Source: Zerene cesonia
Lineage: Eukaryota > Arthropoda > Insecta > Lepidoptera > Pieridae
Direction of reading: 5' to 3'
DNA length: 64,000 nt
Assembly (NCBI RefSeq): GCF_012273895.1
Contig: NW_024045132.1
Coordinates: forward strand, 372,001 to 436,000
Shown here: positions 37,001 to 48,244 of the stretch, piece after piece
Layout: each line of letters starts with the position of its first letter
Position numbering within the stretch: the stretch's first letter is position 1
Notes under the pieces: model-generated
Told to the model about the DNA's origin: nothing
Database searches by the model: none
Seen by the model: only the letters and a program-made list of their open reading frames with translations
Made by a program: the position numbers and the translations under genes

Positions 37001-40000
37001 GGTCCTCTTGATGAATAATTAATTAATTTCATGTATAAAGATTTGAATTTAATGACAAGTAAAACAATGTTCGATTGCATTTATCGATTATTTTTATTAT
37101 AAAATTGACACGAGTGAGTAATTTGTGCCAAAGCAAATTATAAATAAGATTTCCTACGACCTAAATAAGGTACCTATGTATATCGACATATCTTAAGGGC
37201 AACTCATTTATACAAACGAAATAGAAAAAACGCATAAGAACTCTTACATAAATGTATTTTTTTCAAAGAGAAGTTTTCTGCGATCTGATTAGACTAGCTA
37301 GGTACTTATGAGCATAATGAGATCTCTAGGAGAGAGACTACATAATATACACTTTTTTATCATGCCAGAAATGACTGTAGATTATTATGCAAGCGCGTAA
37401 AATCACCTTAAAGTATACATTCTCTTTAATCTATGTATGAATGTGTTTAAATGATATACAAATTATTTACGCATGTAACAGTCCCAGACTAAAACAGCAT
37501 TTGGTCTTAGATACACGTGTTTTTGGCGCACAGTGAAGATGAAGAACACGATGCCAAGATATTCTTATTCTTCCGTATGCAATTTTTTGGCAAATGTCAG
37601 TTACACGTAGACGACTCGTAAGAGATTAAGATAGATATACGAGTAATTTGGCGCCATTATTTGTATATTTATGTACACACATCCCTTTCTAAAAAGGGAA
37701 GCTAGGAGCAACTGGCGGAGCACTGTGGATGTCTTCTGCCACATCTAGGGAACATAAGAATTTAAGTCAAATTCAAGTCATCCCTTATCTTCCAACAGGC
37801 CTATATTATGTTCTAGCTTTGTACAAATTTGATTCCACTGAGCTAGTTTGCAGCATTTTCTGTCAACGCAAAATTTGATAGAGACAAAAGCTTAAAAAGG
37901 GTATACATGACGTATACCTATGTACGTACCTAGGTAATATGCGGTAATGTTTTCGTTCAAAATAAAGTTCATATAGAATCAATTTCATGCTTACACACAA
38001 AAGAAGCCTATTATGAGCAAGTGAAAACGTAAATTTATTACACCTTGAGCTGCCGAGGCTAGGTGAAAGACGTACCTCTCAAGGCAAATTATCATGTGAT
38101 TTCGGAATTGTCTAAGTTCGGGATACAAATATGACAACATAATGATATAATACGTAATTTCCTTTTATTCCTTAGTTAAAAAATTCATTAAACTGTTACC
38201 GTTTGTGTAGCCTACTCAGTAACTTAATCAGCAAACATTCTTAAACTAAGAGATAATTTGTGTTGACGCATTGGTTTAGTCACAAAAGATTAACCTATAT
38301 GGTGAGATATTTCAAGCTCAGGGCAAAACATAAATATGGATTTGTTTTTGTATAGAGGGCAACGATCATACCAGTTACGAGTTGGTATCTGACTCTGAAT
38401 TTATAAATCACACTTAAATTCGAAATGTGAAAGTTTGTTTACTTGCATGTATGTTCGCCGATCATGCTGAAACTATTGAACGGATTTTGATGAAATTTGG
38501 TATTCAGACAGGGTGTGAACTGTCTTGGTTGATAGGATACTTTTTATCCCGAATAAATGCTCCCTTGGGAGAAAACGGGAATCTTGATGCTGTCTAATGT
38601 TTTATAAACTCCTTGGAATTTTTACAAAGCACAAAACGGCGCAGGGCTATCTGTAGAAAGCGAGTTAGCATCTTAGATGAGTCACGAGTTCGGGAAAGTG
38701 CACGATTTCAACAAAGCTCCTGGCGGTTTTAAGCTGAATAAAAGTTTACCGTAAAATCTGGGTCAAACGGTGGTAATTGTAATAAGTCTGTTATTTGGTT
38801 AATTACGTGGTATTTTATTCGATAGGAATAAGTGTTGTTGATATTAAGGCCATTTTTCATAGTGTCATTGTTATTCATTTTTTATTTATCTATAATGACA
38901 AACCATATTTATGGTGAGAAAAATAATTTGCGAGGCGTGATAAATTAAATAAGGTTCGACATACTTTACTCACAGACAACATAATATTCTACTAGCAAGT
39001 ATATATTATACTAGTAGGTACTATAACAGAAGACATAGGAGTCCTATTAACTTATGATGATGAAAATCCACGGAATGTTGTCGCCTAAGAACCACAGGAC
39101 GGTTCTTTGGCATCATTGTTATATGTACATATTACATATTATGTAGAATTAAAATGTAAAATTGATATTATTTTAAAGGAGCAACTACAGAATTTCTTGC
39201 CGGCTCTTCTGTGTAGAAACTGCTTTCTGAAGCGATGGTAAATGTTAAAACTATGTAATGACGATTCAAAGTGCTTCTATAAGAAGTCTGATTGAATAAA
39301 GACATGTTGAGTGTTCAGTTTGAGTTTATACTTCAATATCATATTTATTTACAATGGGTAGCTAAATTTATATAAGAATGTTTACACTACATCTTTGTAG
39401 AAATCCTTGGTTTTTTCCCCAAATTACCTACATCATTAGGTAAGATGTCATTTATGATGATGGATAATGCAATCTAAGTAGTACAAAGTGGCTATCTAAC
39501 GTGTGAATAAAAACGTTTATGACAGTAATTTCAACATTGTTCAGGTTTAATTAGCATTATTTAATAGTACTTATATATTTTTACCTATTCATTTTACACC
39601 TGAACACAAGATAAAAATATTATGAAAATAATCTAAAGCACCAGTATAAATGGTAAACTTAATATCAAAAACAAAGACAAATAACATTAAAATATGGTTT
39701 ATTTTCTTTTTAACATTAATTTATGTTTTATACCTATAAAGAGATTTTAATGGTAATATAACATTAAGTATTTATTTTAATTACACTGCACTATTGTCTA
39801 GCAGATTGACGGACAGACGGACAAAGTGACATATAAAGTACATAAATAATTCATAAATGTTGCACATTAGTCACGATAGATAAAATCATTTTAATGAAAT
39901 AGTTCCGGTGTGCCTTTGGATGCCTTCGAAACAATAGAAACATAAGTGTTCTAAAACATTTCTGCAATTGTAGGTTATTTATGGCCATTATGACAATATT

Positions 40001-43000
40001 AATTTTCTGAAGCCATGTCCTTATCTGTGAGTTATTATAAAATCTTATGTAAAACATTTAATTTCTCACGTCGCTTAACAAGAGCCGCAAGGCGGCCTTT
40101 ACATTTTTATAGATATACAACTAGGTATATTGCAAAATATGTATATAACGTAAAACGTTGATATATCCACTAAGTAATATATAATTATATACCTATAATA
40201 CCAATAGAAAAACTGTTTTCTTGAAGGCTCGCTGTCTATCTTAAATATTTCGATTTGGTTTATTAAGTATCTACCTAGAATCGTAAATAAATCATCTCAT
40301 GTGTTCAGAGTCTATTTTATCTATTATGATTTATAACTGTTTGAAAAATAAATCTACTTGAATATGTAATGGTTGAGTTTATAAGAATATACGATTTTTT
40401 TTTATATGCTCATTTTACATATAAATCAAAATAATCGACATAGTTATGTTATTGTTCGACCGAAGGACATATTATGTATTATACATACATTTAACTTCAT
40501 AATTTTATGTTACAGCGCTTCGACCAATTTGTGCGGAAGACTTTGGATATGACGGCGTCATTGGTAAATACATTTCATTGATATGTTTTTTAGTTTTCAC
40601 TTTAGTTTATTTCTATTTTTTCCAAAATAAGATGCTTTGTTATTGGCATATGAGTAATACACACAAAAATTTTATTGTAGTAGTAGGTGTTAGTAGTAGC
40701 TGTTAAAACTACCATCGATTCGGAAGGTCGCTTCTATCGAGATGAATCGGCAAAATAATCGATTAATAATGATAAAAGCATACTAATCTGATTCAACCGT
40801 CTAAATTAAGGGTGTCTAAATTATGGTAGGTAGGTGGTTAGAGACCTGTTTCATGCAAAAACTTATGACACCTTAGTTATGTTTTCTACAACAAGTTTTA
40901 TATTTTTAAGCACGTGATTGATTGATTCCCACATCAGAATAATTATGAACTGTATTAGATGAATGTAAGACTTATTATTGTATAGAAGTAGGAACGATAA
41001 TCAATTACGTATGTATCTTTGTCTCACAAAAACCGAAAAATAATTGGAGTTATTGAACTTTTTTATTTTTCTTTTGTAATTCTTTCTTGCCCGTGGTAGA
41101 CTAGAAAACAAAAAAAAACTAACAGATGACACGTGGTGAACACGAACATAGTATAAAACAACATTGTAAAGATTATGAGATTTTGTGTATAAACGTATGC
41201 ATTTCAATCATAAACAGCAATATACGATAGGTATTTTACATATGAAATAGTTTATAAAGTGTTTGCATTACAAATACGAGTTCTACTTTCCTCACAGGGC
41301 CCACATACTGGGGCGAGAAGTTCCAGGAATGTAGAGGGAAACATCAAAGCCCCATTAACATAAACGTGCTCAGAGTGAAGCAAGTGGCACTCCCTGACAT
41401 TGCATTCATCGGCTTTGACGACCCAATCGATAATGTACACGTCACTAATAATGGACATACAGGTAACAGACTATAATACGGATCACTTACTATTGTAGGC
41501 TCTATTTTGTATTGATTAGGAAACTTCTCACAGCCTTGAGCCGCAGCAGAATTAGTTATGCTCGAGCCGACCGGTCAAAGGTAGGCGAAAAGCGTGGAAC
41601 GATCACGTCCAGAAAGACCTTAATGCAATAGACAATTGCAATAGGCCTAAAACTTTTTTGTTATTTACTTATCTTATGCTTTTGTTACAGTGTTAATAGA
41701 AGTACAAAACGAACCTCATCCTCGGGTGAGCGGCGGGCCACTCGAAGGAAATTACGTGTTCAGTCAAATGCATTTTCATTGGGGCGACAATGATACTCTA
41801 GGCTCGGAAGATAAGATCAACCATAGAAGGTAAAGAATTTCTTATATAAATCTGAAGATAGGGATATACTTACATTAAATGAAAGAATTATTGACAGAAA
41901 TTTGCGAATTAAGATATTAACCATAGAAATACGACAATATACATTGTGATTTAAGTGGATTGTTTTGTCATCTCACAACCTTCCCATCGTAATTTATATA
42001 ATTTTTAAATTACCTTTGCATAAGGTGCAGCATCACGGTTTTATAAATAATGTAACGTTTTCAGTTTTCCAATGGAGCTACACATGGTGTTTTATAAAGA
42101 AGAGTATAAATCAGTTAAAGAAGCTGTAACGCACACAGATGGACTGACTGTGCTCGCCTTTTTCTATGAGGTTGGTACATTACGTAAAACTACAAAATAA
42201 TCGGTTGCAATTGGAAGCAGTCTTCTAGCAATTTCAAAACACCAACTTGATTATTTAATTGCAAATACGCAGAGTTCGCAATATTACTTATAATAAACTG
42301 AGATTCGATCTAAGATAATATGTATAGCATGCATATGACATTATAACATATAAAGCACGTATATTCCTAGTTATGTAACCGCCCATTATCAACTTGAATG
42401 CGCAATAATTTGTTTGCCAGATTAATCGATCGAAATCGTCCGTGACTTGCAGCCAATGATTTATTCATAATAAAAGATTGGAAATTTGCGATTGGACGGC
42501 TTTTCCCGTGATGCATAAGCCCATAGCACTCTAGACCGAAGGTTGAGTCAATTCGGAAATCGCTCACGGAACATTCAGAGATTACTAAATTTAAACATAC
42601 AAACTCTTTAGCATTACATTATTATTACTTAATAGAAAATTAAAATTTATAACCCAAAATTAGGAATTTTTTTTTTTTATAATAAATTATTTTATAGATA
42701 GATTGTTTTCATTATGAAAATCTTTCATTTTCATAATGAATAATGCAATTTAAAGTAGAGAAAAGTGTTAAATCCTTTATGAGATTAACAATATAAATCC
42801 TAAATTCATAACATTTTTATTTTCAGTTGGATCGGCACCAGCACCCAGCCTACGACGATATAACATCTGCCCTGGGCAATGTGACTGAACCACATTCGAC
42901 CGTGGTCATGAAAAACCCATTCTCATTTCTTAACATTTTGCCCTACGACTTAAGAAGATATTTTACATACAGGGGATCATTGACTACGCCGCCGTGCTCT

Positions 43001-44074
43001 GAAGTTGTGATATGGTTAGACTTCGAGCAGCCTGTCAGATTAACTCATGATCAGGTAAAGATAACATTAACTTCCATATATTAATTCGAGTTTCATTATT
43101 CATACGACAGTTCAATTATAAAACAACTAAATAAGGCTTTAATTTTTAGTTTAATAGCATTGAAATGCTTTATAAATGACAAATTTTGAAAGAATAGAAA
43201 AAATTTGATCACGAGGCAGGATTCGAATCCTGCCTCGTGATCAAATTTTTTCTATTCTTTCAAAATTTGTCAACTAAATAAGGCTTTGAAAATATAAGGC
43301 ATAAATGAGAATTTAAAAAAAAATAGAAAAATAGAGATTCGATCTCGCGTCTTCTTGCCAAACAAAACAAACAGAAAGAAATAAAAACAGTTTATTGTGG
43401 GTGTTGAGCACAGAAGACCGGCTTGTAATAGTTAGTGGGAGAGCCGGAGGCCCGTTTTCTTTTCCTCACCCTTCCTAATCGATTATTTCTTTCCTTTTCA
43501 TCAATCCTTTCCTTACCCCTTACACTATAAAAGCGAGTAGCGCGTTGGCAGAGGCACTAACTCTACTACTGTTGCCCGCTATGCCATAAAAAGTTAGTCT
43601 GTTTCCTGACATGAAATTCGGTTGCTGAGGCGGATCAGGGGTGGCCGAGATGCTAGGCGTTGCCACGGTTTGGCGAAATACAGGTTCGCATCCCGCCTAG
43701 TAATGAATGTTTTCTGTTCGTTAAAGAAATTCTCACGTACTATCAGCCTAATCAATAAACAAAATAAATATTTTATTTAGCCTGATCAATAACTGAGAAA
43801 TTAACTCTGTTTCCAGATAGAAGTATTTAGAGAATTGCGTTCATCCAACGGGAAGATAAAGCACAACTTCAGGCCGATTCAGCCTATCGGTGACAGAGTC
43901 GTGTTCTATAATATTGACAGTAACTATTACACATACAATGAAATTGATGAGCATGACGAGGACTCCACAGAATGGCCTACTGGAAGGAAGAGAAGGCGAA
44001 ATGACGGCAATTTAATTAAGTTTAATGTATTCCTAAGTTTAGTGACGTTAATCATAAAATATTATATGAATTAG
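31058..44074 (+). CDS. Alpha-carbonic anhydrase, secreted or membrane-anchored, 329 aa
   Basis: Catalyses reversible hydration of CO2 to bicarbonate and a proton outside the cell or in the secretory route. Exons: 31058-31103, 40516-40563, 41298-41462, 41691-41829, 42065-42170, 42827-43054, 43817-44074, all in phase. Residues 1-16 are a hydrophobic signal peptide, so exon 1 carries little else and intron 1 is 9.4 kb. Zinc ligands His114, His116 (QMHFHWG) and His139 (ELHMV) are present. So are the proton-shuttle His85 (NNGH), Glu126, and Thr221/Thr222 in SLTTPPC. Cys43 and Cys225 match the disulfide of extracellular family members. One N-glycosylation site is at Asn186. The tail has basic GRKRRR, then a hydrophobic final stretch (about 312-329) after small polar residues, as in a GPI-anchor signal; a short membrane anchor is the alternative. 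Everything needed for activity is there. Orthology to a numbered insect CA is not assigned. Confidence 0.95.
31150..31322. repeat. MITE-like repeat with CTTTTTAACGGATT termini
   Basis: CTTTTTAACGGATT at 31205-31218 is inverted at the right edge (AATCCGTTAAAAAG, ending 31322). Inside lies 'gtctccccgtgaccacgctc' then 'gttcgaaacgtcgggttaat'. A flanking block 'agtattttcttgtgtttgat' is shared with the Mlx-intron copy at 11081, where the interior is in the opposite orientation. Confidence 0.65.
31490..31635 (-). repeat. Helitron-like element end
   Basis: It begins ACTAGTGGTCCACCCCGGCT (complement of the GCTAGT-type end) and carries 'gtgcgtccaaagaaacaaac' inward, as at 9.4 kb. Confidence 0.5.
35765..35850 (-). 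repeat. Helitron-like element end (fragment)
   Basis: ACTAGCGGACCGCCCCAGTT followed by 'cgcccgtggtacatatagct' is a minus-strand terminal block. The adjoining body is degenerate. Confidence 0.45.
35945..36140 (+). repeat. Helitron-like element, copy B
   Basis: Starts TTACTAATATTATAAATGCG and ends CGCGGGGCGCAGCTAGT. It has the same interior as copy A at 28801 ('gtagacagctggacaactgg', 'cgatattcctacgggatacg'). The terminal GCTAGT is intact here but not in copy A. Confidence 0.7.
38410..38600 (+). repeat. Helitron-like interior fragment
   Basis: Contains 'gtgaaagtttgtttacttgc', 'attgaacggattttgatgaa' and 'ggatactttttatcccgaat', the core of the same broad family. The ends are not clear. Confidence 0.5.
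39160..39310 (+). repeat. LINE-type 3' tail
   Basis: Contains 'cttgccggctcttctgtgta', then 'gaaactgctttctgaagcga' and 'tgacgattcaaagtgcttct', ending GATTGAATAAAGACATG. This is a very common 3' end of non-LTR (CR1-like) elements in Lepidoptera. No coding remains. Confidence 0.6.
41515..41645 (+). repeat. Possible LINE coding remnant in CA intron 3
   Basis: One frame reads GRRKAWNDHVQKDLNAI at about 41579-41632, resembling the C-terminal tail of some lepidopteran non-LTR polyproteins. It is short, has no intact flanking frame and sits inside an intron. Confidence 0.35.
43141..43270 (-). repeat. Fold-back SINE copy containing a 96-bp perfect palindrome
   Basis: Lies in carbonic anhydrase intron 6. 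It is flanked by 17-bp direct repeats CAACTAAATAAGGCTTT (43124-43140 and 43271-43287), a retroposition-type target duplication. In minus-strand sense the tail TTTATAAAGCATTTCAATGC is intact, while the tRNA-like head is replaced by an inverted copy of the B-box-to-linker part. The arms 43177-43224 and 43225-43272 are exact reverse complements with no spacer, centred on the TTCGAA of the B box. The outermost bases lie within the direct repeat. Confidence 0.85.
43437..43590. repeat. SINE-like repeat, copy 2 (inverted, internally deleted)
   Basis: The reverse complement follows the 7615-7812 element: GGCATAGCGGGCAAC, then CTCTGCCAACGCGCT, the 'aaggaaaggattgatgaa' block and GGCCTCCGGCTC. The 'gcctgatggtaa' part is missing. 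Confidence 0.6.
43625..43706 (+). repeat. tRNA-like SINE head, copy 3
   Basis: GTGGCCGAGATGCTAGGCGTT (A-box part, from 43641) and GGTTCGCATCC (B box, 43683-43693) are in the same order as at 29761. The tail is not recognisable. It is 110 bases upstream of the last carbonic anhydrase exon. Confidence 0.55.
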
Positions 44075-44921
44075 TTAGGTTAATATAGCTTTAAACCTAA
44101 GCTTTAAGTAATTGGACACAATTGATTTAGTAAAAAAAATATCCTCTACATTCATTGTATGTTTGTTCTATGCAGGTTTTAAACACGTAATGTGTTTAAT
44201 TTTTAGTTTTATAGCATTGAAATGCTTTATAAATGAGAAATTTTGAAAGAATAGAAAAATTTTTGATCACGAGGCAGGATTCGAACCTGCGTATCTTGCC
44301 TAACCGTAGCAACGCCTAGCCTCTCGGCCAGGCGTTGCTACGGTTAGTGACAACGCCTGGCCGACGTAATGTGTTTGTTATCTTTTAAGAGTATAAGTAT
44401 AATTAATCAATGATTTTATATGAAACCATTTTAGCAAGAAAAGCAAATTGTATTTAAAATTTGTAAATGTTACTTTGGCATGGAATGACAATTATGTTAT
44501 TGTAAGATTAAAAGTATTCTAATTAAATTTACGAAAATTCTCTATTATTAGACGAAAGATTATATGTGTAGGTGTTTTGTACTTGGAAATGTAAAATAAT
44601 AATTATATAACTCTAATATGTATAGGAATTATACCAATGTGAAATTTATTGGAAATATTGTGCAATGATTATAACGAACTATGCACGAGCAGTTGAAAAC
44701 TTGTTATGCTCTAGTTAAATAACCAATCATACAATTATATTGTGAAACATTAGTAATTTTAAATATTATTAAGAAATCCAAGAGATAAATTACATAATAC
44801 CAAAATTTATTGCTTAAAGGAATGCACTGAAATTAATTTATTAGTATATTTTTTCTACTTACAAATAATTAATTATTTAACGTTGACAATTGATTGTTAA
44901 ACTGTGATATTGTAAAATAAA
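44075..44921 (+). other. Carbonic anhydrase 3' UTR
   Basis: From the stop codon to an AATAAA at 44916-44921. It contains a tRNA-like SINE copy in reverse orientation. The end is inferred from the hexamer. Confidence 0.45.
44198..44363 (-). repeat. tRNA-like SINE copy with fold-back 5' end
   Basis: Flanked by 13-bp direct repeats ACGTAATGTGTTT (44185-44197, 44364-44376). In minus-strand sense the hairpin tail, linker, B box (GGTTCGAATCC) and A-box region (GCCGAGAGGCTAGG) are present. The 5' end then folds back: 44300-44317 pairs exactly with 44330-44347 (18 bp, 12-base loop), and 44325-44337 pairs with 44351-44363 (13 bp). It lies in the carbonic anhydrase 3' UTR. Confidence 0.8.
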
Positions 44922-45788
44922 TACAAATGAATATTTTTATGATTGTTTACTCTTGACATAGCATAATTATTTTAATGTGAAGTTATTCTATTTTCTTCTT
45001 TCTGGTTTCTATTCTGAGATGCTTGAATATAATTCTTATTTGAGTCATACATACATTTGACACATAAAAAGTGAAATATATAGATTATATATAGTAATAG
45101 TGTTTCATGTAATATGCTATATCCATATTATTTTTTATATATTGTAGAATGTGAAGACAAATTTAAATTAATAGCAAACTTTTATGAACTGCAGTTTTGA
45201 TATTTTACATACTGGTTTGTTCACAAATTAATGTGATAGAGATGAATATGTATTATGTAGATAAATTCTGACCTCAAGAGTCTTATTGTCTTAAGAATAC
45301 TTTCTCATAGCAGATAGATATCGAAATGCATCCATATAATTGCAGAGACTGGAAGTTTTTTGTAAGATCTTTCTATGCAATGCATCCATATTGATAAAAT
45401 AAATAAACCAATAAGTGGATTATTTTTAATTTTTTTGAAGATCATTTGTAAATTTTTTTTTTCAATATAATATATAAAAAGTAATAAATACATATTCTCA
45501 CTTCCCTTCTTTGAGAAACAAAAGTATGTAACCAGTACCAGAAAAATGATCCTGAAGCCCTATGCATATAGCCAATTTAGAATGAAGAGGTACTGGGCAA
45601 TGTATACATATCCTTGTTCCAAACGAAGTTTTACTCCCATTAGAAGATAAAGAAATTATCTATTTGTACTTTGCTTTGATATAGTTTCATTTCATCACTT
45701 ATGAACCGAAAGATTACTTCCGCCGATTTGATAATTGAACAATAATATCTCTATTAAGGTAAGTAATATCTAATAATAATAACAATGA
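44922..45788. other. Convergent intergenic region CA / CCDC12
   Basis: About 0.9 kb of AT-rich sequence between the two convergent genes. It should hold the CCDC12 3' UTR, but I found no clear minus-strand AATAAA close to the stop. Nothing else is recognised. Confidence 0.5.
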
Positions 45789-47185
45789 TCAGTCATCCTG
45801 AGTGGCTCTATTATCAGTCATTGTCAGCATTGCACCAAAATTTTCTTCAGTTCCATTCTTTAGCCTTTCCCATATTAATTCTGCGATAGCTTTCTGCGTT
45901 CTGCGCTCAAGTTTTTCCAATTTCTTAGCTACATCTCTCTTAAGATCCCAGTCTGGTTTGCGTGGAGCTAAACTTGCAATGTCCAAGTCTTGTAGTACAA
46001 CCTGAAATATACAGAACACATAACAGGTACTGTTGTATTCTACTATATTAAAAATAATATACAACTAAAACTAGGTATCTAAAAATGATTATAATGTTGC
46101 ATATACATTTAAAACCTTGCAACATCACTTAATGGACTATAAAAGATATATTCTTTTTCATGAAGAGCATTAATAAGCCAAACAGTTTGGGTTAATGGTG
46201 CTTTGCAAGCAAGTAAGTTCTCTAGTCTATTGGAACCAAGAAAAGAAGTAGGCGGTGCTGCCTGGATATGTAGACATTTGACACAAAGGACTACATGAAC
46301 CACAAGGGAACTGAGTTATGCTCTTTCCCCATACTAGCCTTATGACTTATGAAACCATAGAATAGATTCGACACACACTCAATTCATTGTACCCAATACC
46401 AACCATTAATAATGGAATACATCAACACAGAAAATGGTTAAAAAAAGTCTTTTTACTGAATTGAAATATTATCAATGCTAATGTGACTTTTGTGAAGGTT
46501 TTTTTCAAAATTGTCTTTCGGCTCCCAAAAGTGTAGTTAAGAGTATAAGAATTATATATTAGCTTTAGTCTGCAGCTTTTCTACAGTGGTAGAACATAAA
46601 GATAAAAAGTAGAATGCATACTTACATACATAGCTAACTATAGCGAAATCAAATATTATGAAGTTCCGTTTTTAGCATGAAAGAGTAACAAACATTGATC
46701 TAGCCATCCATCTCTCTGTAAAAATTCTAATTTTTATACCTTTTCTTTTCCTGCTTCAACAAGATCTTTCACTTCTTCATCTACTTTAGCTGGTTCCGCA
46801 TCTTGTAACTTTGCCTGTTGCAAATTTTCATCTTGTGGCTTATAGCTTCTAAATACAGGCCTGTAATATGAGTTAATAGAATTAATCACAACACATTAAA
46901 AATATATTGAGATATAAATTTCAGTGTACACTGACTAGTTTCTAGCAATTCATTAATTAGTTCCATAAATTGCAATTTGATTTGACTGCTTTGCTGACTA
47001 TTATTAATAAAACAAATTATCTGAACCCACTTAGGAAGAATAGCCGATGTTTCATTATTTGACGATGCAGACGCTGTATTTTCTCCACTCGGTGTTTTAC
47101 GTTTTAAGTTTTTTAGTCGCTCTTTTCGTTTTAGAGCTTCTTCTTCCAGGCTTCCCACGCCTTCCATGGTATCCAAAACAACCAT
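45789..47185 (-). CDS. CCDC12: Coiled-coil domain-containing protein 12 (CCDC12), 162 aa
   Basis: CCDC12 is a small nuclear protein found in spliceosome preparations (cwf18 family). Exons on the minus strand: 47185-47031, 46860-46740, 46001-45789; GT-AG sites and phases fit. The N-terminus GSLEEEALKRKERLKNLK, the middle FRSYKPQDENLQQAK and the C-terminal block LAPRKPDWDLKRDVAKKLEK followed by RTQKAIAELI align closely with the human protein, which is about the same length. The final block (about 102-140) is the best conserved and predicted helical. Two in-frame ATGs are possible: 47185 (A at -3, G at +4; first in the exon) or 47167, six codons later; the first is used here. The 5' end lies about 0.7 kb from the 3' end of the neighbouring minus-strand gene. 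Confidence 0.95.
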
Positions 47186-47893
47186 ATTATGAATCAGTGT
47201 GAAATATTTAAACCTCTAATGAGCTATGCATGACAATTATCATATAAATTACATTTGTTAAATGTAATCTCATAAAAAACTAAGGATAAACACTAAATTT
47301 CATAAGCTGAATAAGACGTATCGAAACAAACAGTAAACACGTGACGCTAACAGTTGTATACTTGTATCATTAGGTTTCAAATGTCGTTGTCATATTATTG
47401 ACAATTACAATGCGCAACGTCCATAGGCTTTTTTTTCTTCCATAATGGCAATAAGTTTCAAGTATTTGCCAGTGTCAAGCCATAGATTATATTGTATGAA
47501 AAAATATACGAATAATGTCCATTGCCCATTCACAGCATGACACGGACTCAGTTCACGTTATGAAAGTCGCTTCATGTATGTTTCCGCAATAATATTTTAT
47601 AAGTAATTATTTCTGATAGTAAATTTTAATACTTGGTGTAATAAAACTTAAACTAAATTTTCAAGTACATACCAAAATTAAAATAACAATAAATTAACAG
47701 TAAAATAGAGCATGAAATTTAAGTACTATAAGAAAAAGTTAGCCATACTGTCTCTGCGGGGGCCAAAATCATACACGTATTTTTATTGTTTTTGCCTTCA
47801 TAGCTTTATTGCTTTTGTCATCGCATCGAATGCGTGTTTTTTTTCCATTTCATTTAAGGGAAAAGAATAAAAATCAATAATATTATTCAATCT
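47186..47893. other. Short intergenic spacer, CCDC12 promoter side
   Basis: No gene is seen. It must contain the CCDC12 promoter and 5' UTR (reading leftward). The sequence is AT-rich with no clear core-promoter motif. Confidence 0.5.
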
Positions 47894-47899
47894 TTTATT
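47894..47899 (-). terminator. Likely poly(A) signal of the Gln-rich secreted-protein gene
   Basis: Reads AATAAA on the minus strand (within AAATAAAAGATTG). The 350 bases between it and the assembly gap have no open frame and look like 3' UTR. Confidence 0.4.
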
Positions 47900-48244
47900 T
47901 TAATTCAAGGAATTTTGTACAAATGTAATATAGAACTTTATCATTTAGTACATTGGGTTCGGTTCTAATCAATCCAATTTTAAACAAATACATCTATACA
48001 AAACTGTCATCAAGCGAAAAAGCCTTGATAAAACTCGATTCATCGACATTTTAATACAATAGAAACAAGTTATTCGTTGGCGGCTCATTGACTTTGAGTA
48101 ACAAATAATCTAGTAATTATGGCAAATACAAGATTGTCCTTATTGGATAAAATAAATATTATAATAAAATTACTGTGGCAATAAATTCTAAGTCTACACT
48201 AAAATACAATTCCTTATTACTACATACGACAAACGAAAAAAAAA

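Larger units (their letters stand above)
31104..40515 (+). other. Carbonic anhydrase intron 1 (9.4 kb)
   Basis: Long intron with several repeats (31.2, 31.5, 35.8-36.1, 38.4 and 39.2 kb) and otherwise AT-rich unique-looking sequence. No nested gene was recognised on either strand. Open frames of 60-98 codons here have no splice context or compositional support. Confidence 0.75.

Noticed and set aside
43177..43272. Rho-independent-type terminator or CRISPR-like unit
   Set aside because: The context is a eukaryotic intron with retroposition target duplications; the palindrome is not part of a spaced array. No CRISPR-like array was seen anywhere.
45802..46005. 67-codon plus-strand frame
   Set aside because: It is antisense to CCDC12 exon 3, whose minus-strand translation matches a conserved family.
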